NCBI RefSeq assembly: GCF_002000365.1
Contig: NZ_MVBK01000048.1
Coordinates: forward strand, 2,309-50,155
Direction: 5' to 3'
Origin: Thioalkalivibrio denitrificans
GTDB taxonomy: Bacteria > Pseudomonadota > Gammaproteobacteria > Ectothiorhodospirales > Ectothiorhodospiraceae
DNA length: 47,847 bases
Position 1 is the stretch's first letter. Every line of letters begins with the position of its first letter. Under the pieces are notes generated by a model. That model worked only from the letters and a program-made list of their open reading frames with translations. It had not been told where the DNA came from and made no database searches. The position numbers and the translations under genes were made by a program. Shown in pieces: positions 23,360 to 31,622 of the stretch.

Positions 23360-24796
23360 GTGGCCGCCCCTAAACTCTTCATCTCATATAGCTGGTCAAG
23401 CTCAGAACATGAGCAATGGGTTATCGAGCTCGCAACTAATCTTCGAGAGTCCGGAATTGACGTAATTCTGGATAAATGGGATTTGAAAGAAGGCCATGAT
23501 GCCTACGCGTTTATGGAGCAGATGGTTAGTGATCCCGCCATAGGCAAAGTGGCGATTATTAGCGACAAAACCTACTCGGAAAAAGCCGATGGAAGATCAG
23601 GTGGTGTTGGGACAGAGACGCAGATCATCTCTAAAGAAGTTTACGAGAATCAAAAACAAGACAAGTTTGTCCTGGTTGTTTGTGAGAAAGACACGCACGG
23701 GAAGCCCTACCTCCCCACCTATTACAAGTCACGTATTTACATTGACTTGAGCGAGCCCGACTCATACGCGGAGAACTTCGAAAAGCTGTTGCGATGGGTT
23801 TTTGACAAACCACTGTACCTAAAGCCAGAGATAGGAAAACCTCCTACGTTCTTGACTGATGCCAATTCCATTTCACTTGGCACCACTCCAAGCTTTAAAA
23901 GAGCTATGGATGCAATCAAAAACAATAAAAGACATGCATCTGGAGCAATGGATGAATATTTTGAGACATTTTCACGAAATCTCGAGCGCTTCCGTATTGA
24001 AAGAACCGACAACGCACATGACGAGCTAATCGTAAAAAGTATTGAAGAGTTTCTGCCCTATCGAAATGAAGCAGTGCAACTTTTTATGGCGTTAGCTCAA
24101 TACGCACCGACCGAAGAGAACATTGTAAAGCTTCATAGGTTTCTCGAAGGTTTAATACCGTATATGAGTAGACCGCCAGAAGTTACCCATTATAACGATT
24201 GGGATTTCGATAACTTCAAATTCATTGTTCACGAACTATTTCTTTATGCCTTTTCGATTCTTGTCCGATACGAACGTATCGAGCAAGCAAACTATCTAAT
24301 GCATAACCAATACTACGTCGTTGGAAATAGCTATTATGGTAACGATGTTATGGTGCGCTTTCCGGTTTTTAGAGAATATATTCGTTCTCTTGAGGCGCGT
24401 AACCAACGGCTTAAGTTGCGCCGGCTCTCATTAAGGGCGGATATGCTGGAAGAAAGAAGCAAAAACTCTGGGCTAGAGTTCAGGTACTTAATGCAGGGGG
24501 ATTTTATTTTGTTTATGCGAGCAGAAATTGAAGACGAAGACGGCTATTCCACTTGGTGGCCCGAAACCCTACTTTACCTGTTTAGGTTCCCTTCCAGCTT
24601 CGAGATCTTCGCAAGGGCTGTGTCCGGGAAATATTTTGAAAAGGTTAAGTGCCTTCTAGCTATAGACAAAAAAGAAGATCTTGTCGATTTGCTCTCTAGT
24701 TATAAAGGCGGCAGGCGTCGATTGCCTAGGTGGGAAGGTCGCTCGATCAACCCGCATGACCTTCTTGGCTTCGATCAGATAGCAACTAAACCATAA
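23360..24796 (+). CDS. SEFIR/TIR-like domain protein in integron cassette
   Basis: 478 residues from a GTG with AGGA 9 nt upstream. The N-terminal ~150 residues match SEFIR domains: KLFISYSWSSSEHEQWV, LRESGIDVILDKWDLKEGHD, MVSDPAIGKVAIISDKTY and a late YIDLS strand. The C-terminal ~320 residues are helical and unassigned. SEFIR/TIR-family domains in bacteria often act in antiviral signalling or NAD depletion. Here the gene is the sole occupant of a cassette bounded by R' boxes GTTATAC on both sides. It is clearly more AT-rich than flanking genes, indicating separate origin. Confidence 0.75.
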   Translation: MAAPKLFISYSWSSSEHEQWVIELATNLRESGIDVILDKWDLKEGHDAYAFMEQMVSDPAIGKVAIISDKTYSEKADGRSGGVGTETQIISKEVYENQKQDKFVLVVCEKDTHGKPYLPTYYKSRIYIDLSEPDSYAENFEKLLRWVFDKPLYLKPEIGKPPTFLTDANSISLGTTPSFKRAMDAIKNNKRHASGAMDEYFETFSRNLERFRIERTDNAHDELIVKSIEEFLPYRNEAVQLFMALAQYAPTEENIVKLHRFLEGLIPYMSRPPEVTHYNDWDFDNFKFIVHELFLYAFSILVRYERIEQANYLMHNQYYVVGNSYYGNDVMVRFPVFREYIRSLEARNQRLKLRRLSLRADMLEERSKNSGLEFRYLMQGDFILFMRAEIEDEDGYSTWWPETLLYLFRFPSSFEIFARAVSGKYFEKVKCLLAIDKKEDLVDLLSSYKGGRRRLPRWEGRSINPHDLLGFDQIATKP

Positions 24797-24801
24797 CAAC
24801 G

Positions 24802-24888
24802 GTATAACACTCGCATGCACTCGGCCATCGAAACGCGCCTCTCATACTTCGCTCTGCTTTTTCCGGACGGTGATGCGAAGCGTTATAC
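24802..24888 (+). other. attC site of the SEFIR cassette
   Basis: R'' GTATAAC (24802-24808) and R' GTTATAC (24882-24888) are exact complements. Inner boxes CTCGCATGC and GATGCGAAG pair with an extrahelical base. This is the cleanest attC in the window, 87 bp. Confidence 0.85.
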
Positions 24889-24904
24889 ATGGGGAGAAGG
24901 CTAA

Positions 24905-25045
24905 ATGCAGAAACTCATAACAAACGACAATCGGAATACTGGAAAGGAAAATCGTAAGTCCTGGCGGATTAAAGTTCGCGTGGGGATGTTCCGGAATTGC
25001 TTAGGGCGAGTGACCGTTCTTACGGCGGCGTCGTTGCCGCCCTGA
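24905..25045 (+). CDS. 46-residue hypothetical ORF
   Basis: It starts MQKLITNDNRNTGKEN after a good ribosome site (GGAGAAGG). The second half overlaps, out of frame, the Fic-like fragment. It may be a chance frame at the start of a decayed cassette. Confidence 0.25.
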   Translation: MQKLITNDNRNTGKENRKSWRIKVRVGMFRNCLGRVTVLTAASLPP

Positions 25046-25125
25046 TTGAACTAGGTGTCGTCGTGCCGGAGAGCACGCGTGCACCGCTACGCCTCGCCTT
25101 TCCGGCCAAGCTGGTGTCACAATGA
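24973..25125 (+). pseudogene. C-terminal fragment of a Fic-family protein
   Basis: A 50-codon open stretch without a start codon reads RGDVPELLRASDRSYGGVV, then ALIELGVVVPESTRAPLRLA and FPAKLVSQ. From memory this matches the C-terminal winged helix of one group of Fic proteins (ELLGxSDRxARR, STRAPLRLAFP). It is preceded by an in-frame stop and lacks the Fic motif. It looks like the residue of a lost gene between the last attC and qatA. Confidence 0.5.
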
Positions 25126-25179
25126 ATGCCGGCGCTATTCTCGGAGCAACACTAGATAAGGACTATGCAAAGGCACGCC

Positions 25180-27120
25180 ATGCTGATTCCAGACCACGAA
25201 ACCGCCGTTGATTTCCTGAACTACGAAGCAATCGCTGGAACTGCTGTCGAGTTGCTCAACGGTAACCGCCAGCGAGCAATCTCGATCGGCATTCACGGCG
25301 ACTGGGGGGCCGGAAAGTCTAGTGTGCTGAAGATGATTGAGGAGGGTCTGTCCCGAGAAAAGGACGTCGCCTGCCTTTGGTTCAACGGCTGGGCCTTCCA
25401 GGGATTTGATGATGCCAAGACCGTCCTGATCGAGGCGATCATCAGTGAACTTGCACGGCAGCGCTCCTCATGCGGCAAGGTCAAGGATATGGCATCCGAC
25501 CTGCTCAAGAGGGTTGATTGGCTCAAGCTCGCCAAACGCGGAAGCTCCTTGGCATTCGCCGCGGCAACTGGCATCCCCTCACCTGATTTGCTTAATTCTG
25601 TGCTCCAGACCCTTCGGTCAACGGTTGAACAAGCAAAGGATCTGTCTCCGGACGTGATCGAAGCACAACTTGCTGATGCGGCGTCATATCTAAAGGACGC
25701 CGAGGTCAGCAGCGTTCCGGATCAGGTCCACCAGTTCCGCGAAGACTTCAGCAAGCTTCTGGAGGAAGCGAAGATCGAGCAACTGGTTGTGTTGATCGAC
25801 GACCTGGACCGCTGCCTCCCGGCGACTGCCATAGACACGCTTGAGGCTATACGACTATTCCTGTTCGTGCCCAAGACCGCGTTCGTCATTGGGGCGGACG
25901 AAGCCATGATCGAGTACGCGGTACGGCAACATTTCCCGGATCTTCCCGTCGCATCCGGGCCGATGCCTTATGCGCGCAACTACCTTGAGAAGCTCATCCA
26001 AGTGCCGTTTCGGATACCGGCCCTGGGAACGCATGAGACACGTGCCTACGTGACCCTACTTCTCGTTGAAAGTCTTGTCGGAGACGACCATGGCGGGTTC
26101 CGGCAGCTCTTGCAGAAGGCGAAGGATGATCTGAATCAGCCATGGCTCGGTAATGGGATTAATCAGGCGGAAGTTGCCGACGTGGACTCCACTCGCAAGG
26201 ATGAACTGATCGGAACGTTTGTGTTGGCGCAGCAGATTGGTCCTATCCTGGCCGAGGGAACAAAAGGGAATCCACGCCAGATCAAGAGGTTCCTCAACGC
26301 CCTCCTGGTTCGTCAGGCCATTGCGCGTGCTCGTGGATTTGCAGATCGAGTCGGTCAGACCGCCTTGGCGAAACTGATGCTCGCCGAACGATTCCAGCCG
26401 GACTTCTATGAAGATATCGTCAGGATGGCGATGATCGCAGAAGAAGGCAAAGTCACCGAGCTTCATCTGTTCGAAGAACGGATGCGAGGCGAGGGAGAAA
26501 AGAAGAAGTCCGCGAAGAAGCCCGAGGCAGAGGCGGAGGAGACGACTGAAGAACGAACGAGAGAAATTATTGACAAATGGTTTGAGCGGGACTGGCTGAA
26601 GTCATGGGCCAGTATTGAGCCGGCTCTGGGTAACGTTGATTTGCGGCCATACGCATTCGTTGCCCGTGACAAAAAGATTCTTTCTGTAGCATCGGACATT
26701 GGCGGGCTTGACGGCCTCGTCGACAAGTTGTCCGGAACCGGCGACCTTGCCATTCGTAGTGTCGAGACCGAAATCAAGGCACTGCAACCCGCCGAAGCAC
26801 GACAAGTCTTCGACATGTTGCGGGAACGGGTGCTCCGCCAAGGCAACTACCAGACCGAGCCTGCCGGTTTTAGAGGTCTGAGCATCATCGCCAAGCACCA
26901 CCTTCCCTTCCAGTCCGAGTTAGTTTCCCTGATTGGCAGCATCGATCCGTCATCGTTGGGAGTATGGATCGTGAAGGGATGGAACGAGATATTGACCCGG
27001 CCAGAAGCCAAACAACAGTTTGGGTCGGTGCTGACACATTGGAGCGGCCAGGATGCTAATAAACCGCTGAAACGGGCGGCCGAGAAGGCTCTGCCCGGCT
27101 GGAACAAGGGAGGGAGATAA
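25180..27120 (+). CDS. qatA: QatA, KAP-family P-loop ATPase of the Qat defence system
   Basis: 646 residues (651 if the ATG at 25165 is used; 25180 has AAAGG 7 nt upstream). The KAP NTPase is clear: Walker A GDWGAGKSS (~35-43), WFNGWAFQGFDD, Walker B LVVLIDDLDRCLP (~205), an FLFVPKTAFVIGAD sensor region and KGNPRQIKRFLNAL (~370). KAP ATPases couple ATP hydrolysis to assembly of defence or membrane complexes. The next three genes are QatB, QueC-like QatC and TatD-like QatD with overlapping junctions, which fixes the assignment. Qat protects against phages; the mechanism is not fully settled. Confidence 0.88.
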   Translation: MLIPDHETAVDFLNYEAIAGTAVELLNGNRQRAISIGIHGDWGAGKSSVLKMIEEGLSREKDVACLWFNGWAFQGFDDAKTVLIEAIISELARQRSSCGKVKDMASDLLKRVDWLKLAKRGSSLAFAAATGIPSPDLLNSVLQTLRSTVEQAKDLSPDVIEAQLADAASYLKDAEVSSVPDQVHQFREDFSKLLEEAKIEQLVVLIDDLDRCLPATAIDTLEAIRLFLFVPKTAFVIGADEAMIEYAVRQHFPDLPVASGPMPYARNYLEKLIQVPFRIPALGTHETRAYVTLLLVESLVGDDHGGFRQLLQKAKDDLNQPWLGNGINQAEVADVDSTRKDELIGTFVLAQQIGPILAEGTKGNPRQIKRFLNALLVRQAIARARGFADRVGQTALAKLMLAERFQPDFYEDIVRMAMIAEEGKVTELHLFEERMRGEGEKKKSAKKPEAEAEETTEERTREIIDKWFERDWLKSWASIEPALGNVDLRPYAFVARDKKILSVASDIGGLDGLVDKLSGTGDLAIRSVETEIKALQPAEARQVFDMLRERVLRQGNYQTEPAGFRGLSIIAKHHLPFQSELVSLIGSIDPSSLGVWIVKGWNEILTRPEAKQQFGSVLTHWSGQDANKPLKRAAEKALPGWNKGGR

Positions 27121-28001
27121 TGGGCACGTCAGGATCATCGCGTGGACCCGGTTCCGGAACGCCACTGGTACCGACTTGGCTCGACGAGCCAACCACCAAT
27201 CCTGTATCGGGAAACGATGACGTATCACAAGATCAGGTAGACGGAGATGACACTGATGGTTCGAATGCCGGACCGGACAGCAAACCAGAACCACGTCCTC
27301 CCATCCAGCTACCGCCAGAGCCAAGTCGATTTCAATCGGCAAGGACAAACTTCACGCGCTTTGCGCGATCTGGGGGCAGCGATACCGGTGCCCTGAGACG
27401 AGGCATCAGGGACTATGTCCGCAGCGGGACACGGGGCGCGCGAAGCGCCACGCAACGCATGGGCTCCGCACGCACGACGGCAAGCGGAGCGCTTGGAGTG
27501 TTCCGGGGTCTCCTGCGTGACGGCGTAGAAACCACGCTACGCCGTCTTGATCTCAATAACCTTGTCGGGCGGTCCGCAGAGGATCTTCTCGTCGGCCTGA
27601 CGGACACGATCTGTCACGATGGCGGGTCCATAGACGAAGCGATCGGTCGCGATGCATGGCTGGAGACCGTAGCGGAACTGGATCAGTTCGGAATAGATGA
27701 CCTGGATTCACTCACGACGGCGCAGGTCAGCGCGATATTCATGGCCTATGTATCTCACGCGATAGAGGCCCGCCTGTTCCAGGACATCGGGATCAACGGA
27801 TTTCATGTCTCCGCCAGCGTCTCCGAGACCGAAAGTTTCGAACGTCAGCTCAGGGACTACATTCGCCGTTCCGTCAGGGATTCCTTTTCATCGGACCTGA
27901 GCAGTCTGCCCAACCTTCGAGACAAGGAAATCAACGACATCGTTGACGGCACTTATACGGATGCATGGAGTTTGCTGGAAGCCTGGGGAGATATGGAATG
28001 A
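27120..28001 (+). CDS. qatB: QatB, Qat defence system
   Basis: 293 residues. The glycine/serine-rich start MGTSGSSRGPGSGTPLVPTW is characteristic of QatB. A long acidic/proline-rich linker (~25-70) and a helical C-terminal domain follow. The ATG overlaps the qatA stop (TAATG) and the stop overlaps the qatC start (ATGA), so all are coupled. No enzymatic motif; in the Qat system QatB is a partner that QatC is thought to act on. Confidence 0.85.
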   Translation: MGTSGSSRGPGSGTPLVPTWLDEPTTNPVSGNDDVSQDQVDGDDTDGSNAGPDSKPEPRPPIQLPPEPSRFQSARTNFTRFARSGGSDTGALRRGIRDYVRSGTRGARSATQRMGSARTTASGALGVFRGLLRDGVETTLRRLDLNNLVGRSAEDLLVGLTDTICHDGGSIDEAIGRDAWLETVAELDQFGIDDLDSLTTAQVSAIFMAYVSHAIEARLFQDIGINGFHVSASVSETESFERQLRDYIRRSVRDSFSSDLSSLPNLRDKEINDIVDGTYTDAWSLLEAWGDME

Positions 28002-29365
28002 TCAGACGACATAGCATTCTGGCAAGACTTGGCCCTGCCGACACAAGCAAGGTCACGATCCATGAACCACGATCCGCCACCACAGAGATACGCTTCATAG
28101 ATGGCGAAAAGCGGCTCGGCTATGGTCTGGGACAGATAATCGACCAGCTCGCCAGACGCGGGCTTTATCCCACGGAGGATGCCGCCGACCTCGCCATCCT
28201 TGCCGGCACGGTCACCGCTGCTGATACGAGGATAAATCGAGGGAGCGAATCGCAGGATAGCTGGACCAGGGAGATCGATATCTACGTACCGGTAAGGGCT
28301 CCAGACCGTTGGAACGCGATTGCTCCGCTGACTGAAAGGATGCTGCATTTTCTCACCGGTGACAGGTGGCGGTTGTTCTTCCGAAGTCGCCACAAAGTCT
28401 ATAAGACTCTTATCGAGACCCCGCCGATTGCGGTCGGATCACCCTTTTCCAGCGTGTGCCTTTTTTCCGGCGGACTCGACAGCTTCACAGGCGCGGTTGA
28501 CCTTCTCGAAGGAGGTGAGAATCCGATATTCGTCAGCCACTATTGGGACGCCAGTACGCGCTCACAGCTACCCTGTGCAACTGTCCTTGGAAAGGAGTAC
28601 GGGGACCTGTACTCTCGCCATGTCCGTGCGCGCGTCGGCTTTCCAGCGGACTTGGTCAGCGGGTCCGCTCCAGAGAACTCGCTTCGCGCACGCTCGTTTC
28701 TGTTCTTCAGTCTGGCCGCGCTTACAGCAAGTTGCCTGAGCGGAAAAAGTACGATCTATGTGCCGGAGAACGGGCTCATCTCACTAAACGTTCCGCTCGA
28801 CGTGCTCCGCCTTGGCGCCTGGAGCACGAGGACCACACACCCCTTCTACATGGCCAGATGGCAGGAACTCTTCGACACATTGGGATTTCCATTCACCATG
28901 GAGAACCCATATCGCTTCAAGACCAAGGGGGAGATGCTTAGCCAGTGCAAGAACAAGATCTTCCTCGAAAAACACGGGCATGAAACGATCTCCTGCTCGT
29001 CATACATGAAATCACGACACAAGAAACTGCCTCACGGACATTGCGGCTATTGCGTCCCATGCCTCATTCGCCGCGCATCGATCAAAGCCGCGTTTGGCCA
29101 TGATCGAACGGACTATGTAATCATCCCCGACCTGATGTCCCGCACATTGGACGCCTCAAGAGCAGAGGGCGAAGACGTTCGATCGTTTCAGATGACGGCG
29201 TCACGCTTGAAACGGAAACCTGACCTTGCCAGGTTACTGGTTCACAAGCCAGGACCGCTCTCCGATTACACAGACGGCGAAATTGCCGCATATGCCGATG
29301 TTTTCCGCCGAGGCATTGCCGAGGTCGGAAAGCTCGTCGAAAACGTGAAAGTCAGACCGCTATGA
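27998..29365 (+). CDS. qatC: QatC, QueC-like enzyme of the Qat defence system
   Basis: 455 residues. A QueC-type N-type ATP pyrophosphatase domain begins at ~150 with the PP-loop FSGGLDSFTGAVDLL. A zinc-binding C-x-x-C region (HGHCGYCVPC) lies near ~350. QueC makes preQ0 from CDG; QatC is a diverged homologue thought to modify a protein partner. The ATG at 27998 overlaps the qatB TGA; the longer frame from 27965 lies inside qatB. All PP-loop residues are present. Confidence 0.88.
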   Translation: MIRRHSILARLGPADTSKVTIHEPRSATTEIRFIDGEKRLGYGLGQIIDQLARRGLYPTEDAADLAILAGTVTAADTRINRGSESQDSWTREIDIYVPVRAPDRWNAIAPLTERMLHFLTGDRWRLFFRSRHKVYKTLIETPPIAVGSPFSSVCLFSGGLDSFTGAVDLLEGGENPIFVSHYWDASTRSQLPCATVLGKEYGDLYSRHVRARVGFPADLVSGSAPENSLRARSFLFFSLAALTASCLSGKSTIYVPENGLISLNVPLDVLRLGAWSTRTTHPFYMARWQELFDTLGFPFTMENPYRFKTKGEMLSQCKNKIFLEKHGHETISCSSYMKSRHKKLPHGHCGYCVPCLIRRASIKAAFGHDRTDYVIIPDLMSRTLDASRAEGEDVRSFQMTASRLKRKPDLARLLVHKPGPLSDYTDGEIAAYADVFRRGIAEVGKLVENVKVRPL

Positions 29366-30135
29366 CCTCCAAGTCCGCGCCTCAAGGCTATGATTTCCAC
29401 TGTCACATTGACCTCTATCCGGATCCGCCGGCGATGATTGCTGCTTGTGAGCGTGACAGGATACTGACCCTGGCCGTGACTACGACACCGAAGGCGTGGC
29501 CGCAGAACCGGAAATGGACGGCTTCAAGTAACTTCGTCCATGCAGCAGTAGGACTTCACCCGGAGCTCGTTGGCGAGCGCCATGAAGAAATCGATTTGCT
29601 CGAACAATATGTCGCAGAGTCATCCTTGATTGGCGAAATCGGACTCGATGGAAGTCCTCAGTATCGGGACAGTTGGGAGAATCAGAAGGATGTCTTTTCA
29701 CGGGTGTTGCGGAAGGCCCAGGCCCATGGTGGTCGTGTTGTCAGCATCCATAGCCGCCGTGCGACCACGGAAGTCGTGGAGATAATACAAGAACTCACGA
29801 CTCCTGACCATGTTATATGCATCTTACACTGGTTTTCCGGACCGAAGTCTGTTGCCATGCAAGCGGCGTCGGCGGGATGCTATTTCTCCATCAACAGCCA
29901 GATGTTCCAATCCAAACAGGGAACGGATATTGTCAAAACCTTGCCAATCGACAGACTGTTAACCGAAACGGACGGTCCGTTCACGAAGCTAGCCAACCGG
30001 CACAGCGTCCCGTGTGATGTATTGTCTTTACCAGAGCGCATAGCGGAACTGCGTAGTGCAAGTCGCCAGCAGATAAATGATGCGATCTCCCGAAACGCCC
30101 GATACGTATTGGAAAAGGCCGATATCCGTTTCTGA
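29362..30135 (+). CDS. qatD: QatD, TatD-like metal-dependent DNase of the Qat system
   Basis: 257 residues. TatD metal ligands are visible: H-x-H in DFHCHIDLY (~12-14), Glu in GEIGLDG (~95), His in SIHSRRA (~130), His in LHWFSG (~155) and Asp in TETDGPF (~205). TatD proteins are TIM-barrel nucleases. It overlaps qatC by 4 nt (ATGA) and closes the qatABCD operon. The active site looks complete, so the system is probably functional. Confidence 0.88.
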   Translation: MTSKSAPQGYDFHCHIDLYPDPPAMIAACERDRILTLAVTTTPKAWPQNRKWTASSNFVHAAVGLHPELVGERHEEIDLLEQYVAESSLIGEIGLDGSPQYRDSWENQKDVFSRVLRKAQAHGGRVVSIHSRRATTEVVEIIQELTTPDHVICILHWFSGPKSVAMQAASAGCYFSINSQMFQSKQGTDIVKTLPIDRLLTETDGPFTKLANRHSVPCDVLSLPERIAELRSASRQQINDAISRNARYVLEKADIRF

Positions 30136-30230
30136 CAAGCTACTGCGGAGTCCGGATCGCAATACGGCATCCACGATAAAGCCGCGAGAGGGATCATCAC
30201 CGAATGGCGGAGACGGGAACACCTGACTCC

Positions 30231-30276
30231 GGGCGCGCAGGGCTTAGAGCCCGGTCCGGTGCCACCGGACGCGCCC
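30231..30276. other. Perfect three-way-junction sequence
   Basis: GGGCGCG (30231-30237) pairs with CGCGCCC (30270-30276). Inside are two hairpins, GGGCT-TAG-AGCCC (30240-30252) and TCCGGT-GCC-ACCGGA (30255-30269). All three helices are perfect and use nearly every base. No T-tract follows, so it is not a simple terminator. It lies about 95 bp after qatD. Confidence 0.6.
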
Positions 30277-30381
30277 CAAGAGGGGAACTACAATTGACCA
30301 GTGAGACGATACGCCCCGTGCGGCCGTACAATGGTTACGTGCTGCTTCGCTCGCGTAAGGGCGATCCTGGAGATTCACCCT

Positions 30382-30897
30382 ATGACCGGCACTCAGTCGT
30401 CGAGGCCCACTAGCAACCGTATGCGCGCTTCTCGTGTGGATAAGTGTCGGGATCGGAAAGAATTGCGCGAGAGCCCGGCAATGAGGGCCTATGGCATTCT
30501 AACGAACAGGCGGTCTGATACTGGTGCCACCATCGAGTCAATAACCGAACATATCAAGAAGGGCCTTAATGTCATGGCGGTCCAGCACCTTGGAAGGTGT
30601 CTGGGTCTCTCTGTGAATGATGTCCTCGGGGTCATCAGGATGTCGCCGAGGGCATATGCCAGACGGCGGCATTCAGGTGCCTCTCTTGGACTTCTGTACT
30701 CTGATCGGGCCTATCGTATCGCGAGAGTTATCGTGCTTGCGGAGGAGGTATTTGGTAGCGGAGACATCGCCCACGACTGGCTCGTCTCGTACAATAGAGC
30801 GCTAGGCGCGAAGCCTTATGAACTGCTCGACACAGAAGTCGGTGTCGAGCGAGTAAGGACCGTACTTGGTCGGATAGAATTCGGCGTTTATAGCTAA
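30382..30897 (+). CDS. MbcA/ParS/Xre-type antitoxin (DUF2384)
   Basis: 171 residues. The C-terminal ~110 match the Xre/MbcA/ParS antitoxin layout: an N-terminal helix-turn-helix (LGLSVNDVLGVIRMSPRAYARRR), YSDRAYRIARVIVLAEEVFG in the middle and the C-terminal DUF2384 end (HDWLVSYNRALGAKPYELLDTEVGVERVRTVLGRI, split by helices). Such antitoxins normally precede a RES-domain NAD-consuming toxin; the next frame is not recognisably RES. The ATG at 30382 has GGAG 9 nt upstream; a shorter start at 30481 is possible. Confidence 0.8.
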   Translation: MTGTQSSRPTSNRMRASRVDKCRDRKELRESPAMRAYGILTNRRSDTGATIESITEHIKKGLNVMAVQHLGRCLGLSVNDVLGVIRMSPRAYARRRHSGASLGLLYSDRAYRIARVIVLAEEVFGSGDIAHDWLVSYNRALGAKPYELLDTEVGVERVRTVLGRIEFGVYS

Positions 30898-31048
30898 AAG
30901 GATTGGATTGGTTGCCGTTGACACTGGCATGGGAAGGCTTTGGCAGAGCGCTAGGGTCTCCCTGCCCAAAGCGGTGACGTACCGCTCTGAGGCATGGTGC
31001 CGCATGGGTTCTTGCCGCTGTCTCAACGACGCATCGCATGGTAGAAGA

Positions 31049-31402
31049 GTGGAGACAATTTACGAACAACACGAAAGGATGTTTCTGGAGGCGTGGAAGC
31101 ACGGTGTGCGCCTCGCTGGCCCGGAGTATTTTAACGTTTTAGTCCCTGACGTAGACGCAGCGACCGACAAGAACCAGCGTCGTCCCAACAGAGAGGCTAT
31201 CGAGGCCGTTATCGATGCTCTAGGTAGTGGGGAGAGTGTTTTCCTGGACAGCATGTACTCTTTCTACAATTCGGAAGTGAGGCATATGCTCCTAGAGAGC
31301 CTCGACCGGAAAATGGTGAATATCTGTGACATAGCAGCGGCATTGGACGGCGAGCGCAAAGAGGTCATTGGGGATTTACTGCGGTACTACCCGGGCTGGT
31401 AG
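31049..31402 (+). CDS. Hypothetical protein downstream of orphan antitoxin
   Basis: About 117 residues from GTG, or 164 from an upstream GTG at 30908. Acidic and helical; segments include HERMFLEAWKHGVRLAGPEYF and GSGESVFLDSMYSFYNSE. No RES motif. Position after the antitoxin suggests it could be a partner, but a 150-bp gap argues against tight coupling. The following 31403-31622 shows nothing. Confidence 0.4.
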   Translation: METIYEQHERMFLEAWKHGVRLAGPEYFNVLVPDVDAATDKNQRRPNREAIEAVIDALGSGESVFLDSMYSFYNSEVRHMLLESLDRKMVNICDIAAALDGERKEVIGDLLRYYPGW

Positions 31403-31622
31403 GGTTCAGGATCTCCAGCTTCGCTAGGAGTACCGCATGCTGCGATGCGATATCTCCGCTCGATGGACAGCCGTATGAGATGCCAACGGATGACGCGTAG
31501 TGAAGGCTCGCGGCCCTAAGTCTTATACAGTGGTCGCCAGTTGCGGAGGACCTGCGGCCCGCCTCCATGCCCTCGGATCCCGTAAGCCTTGAGCAGTCCC
31601 GCGAGCACGCGGTTCTTGCCAA

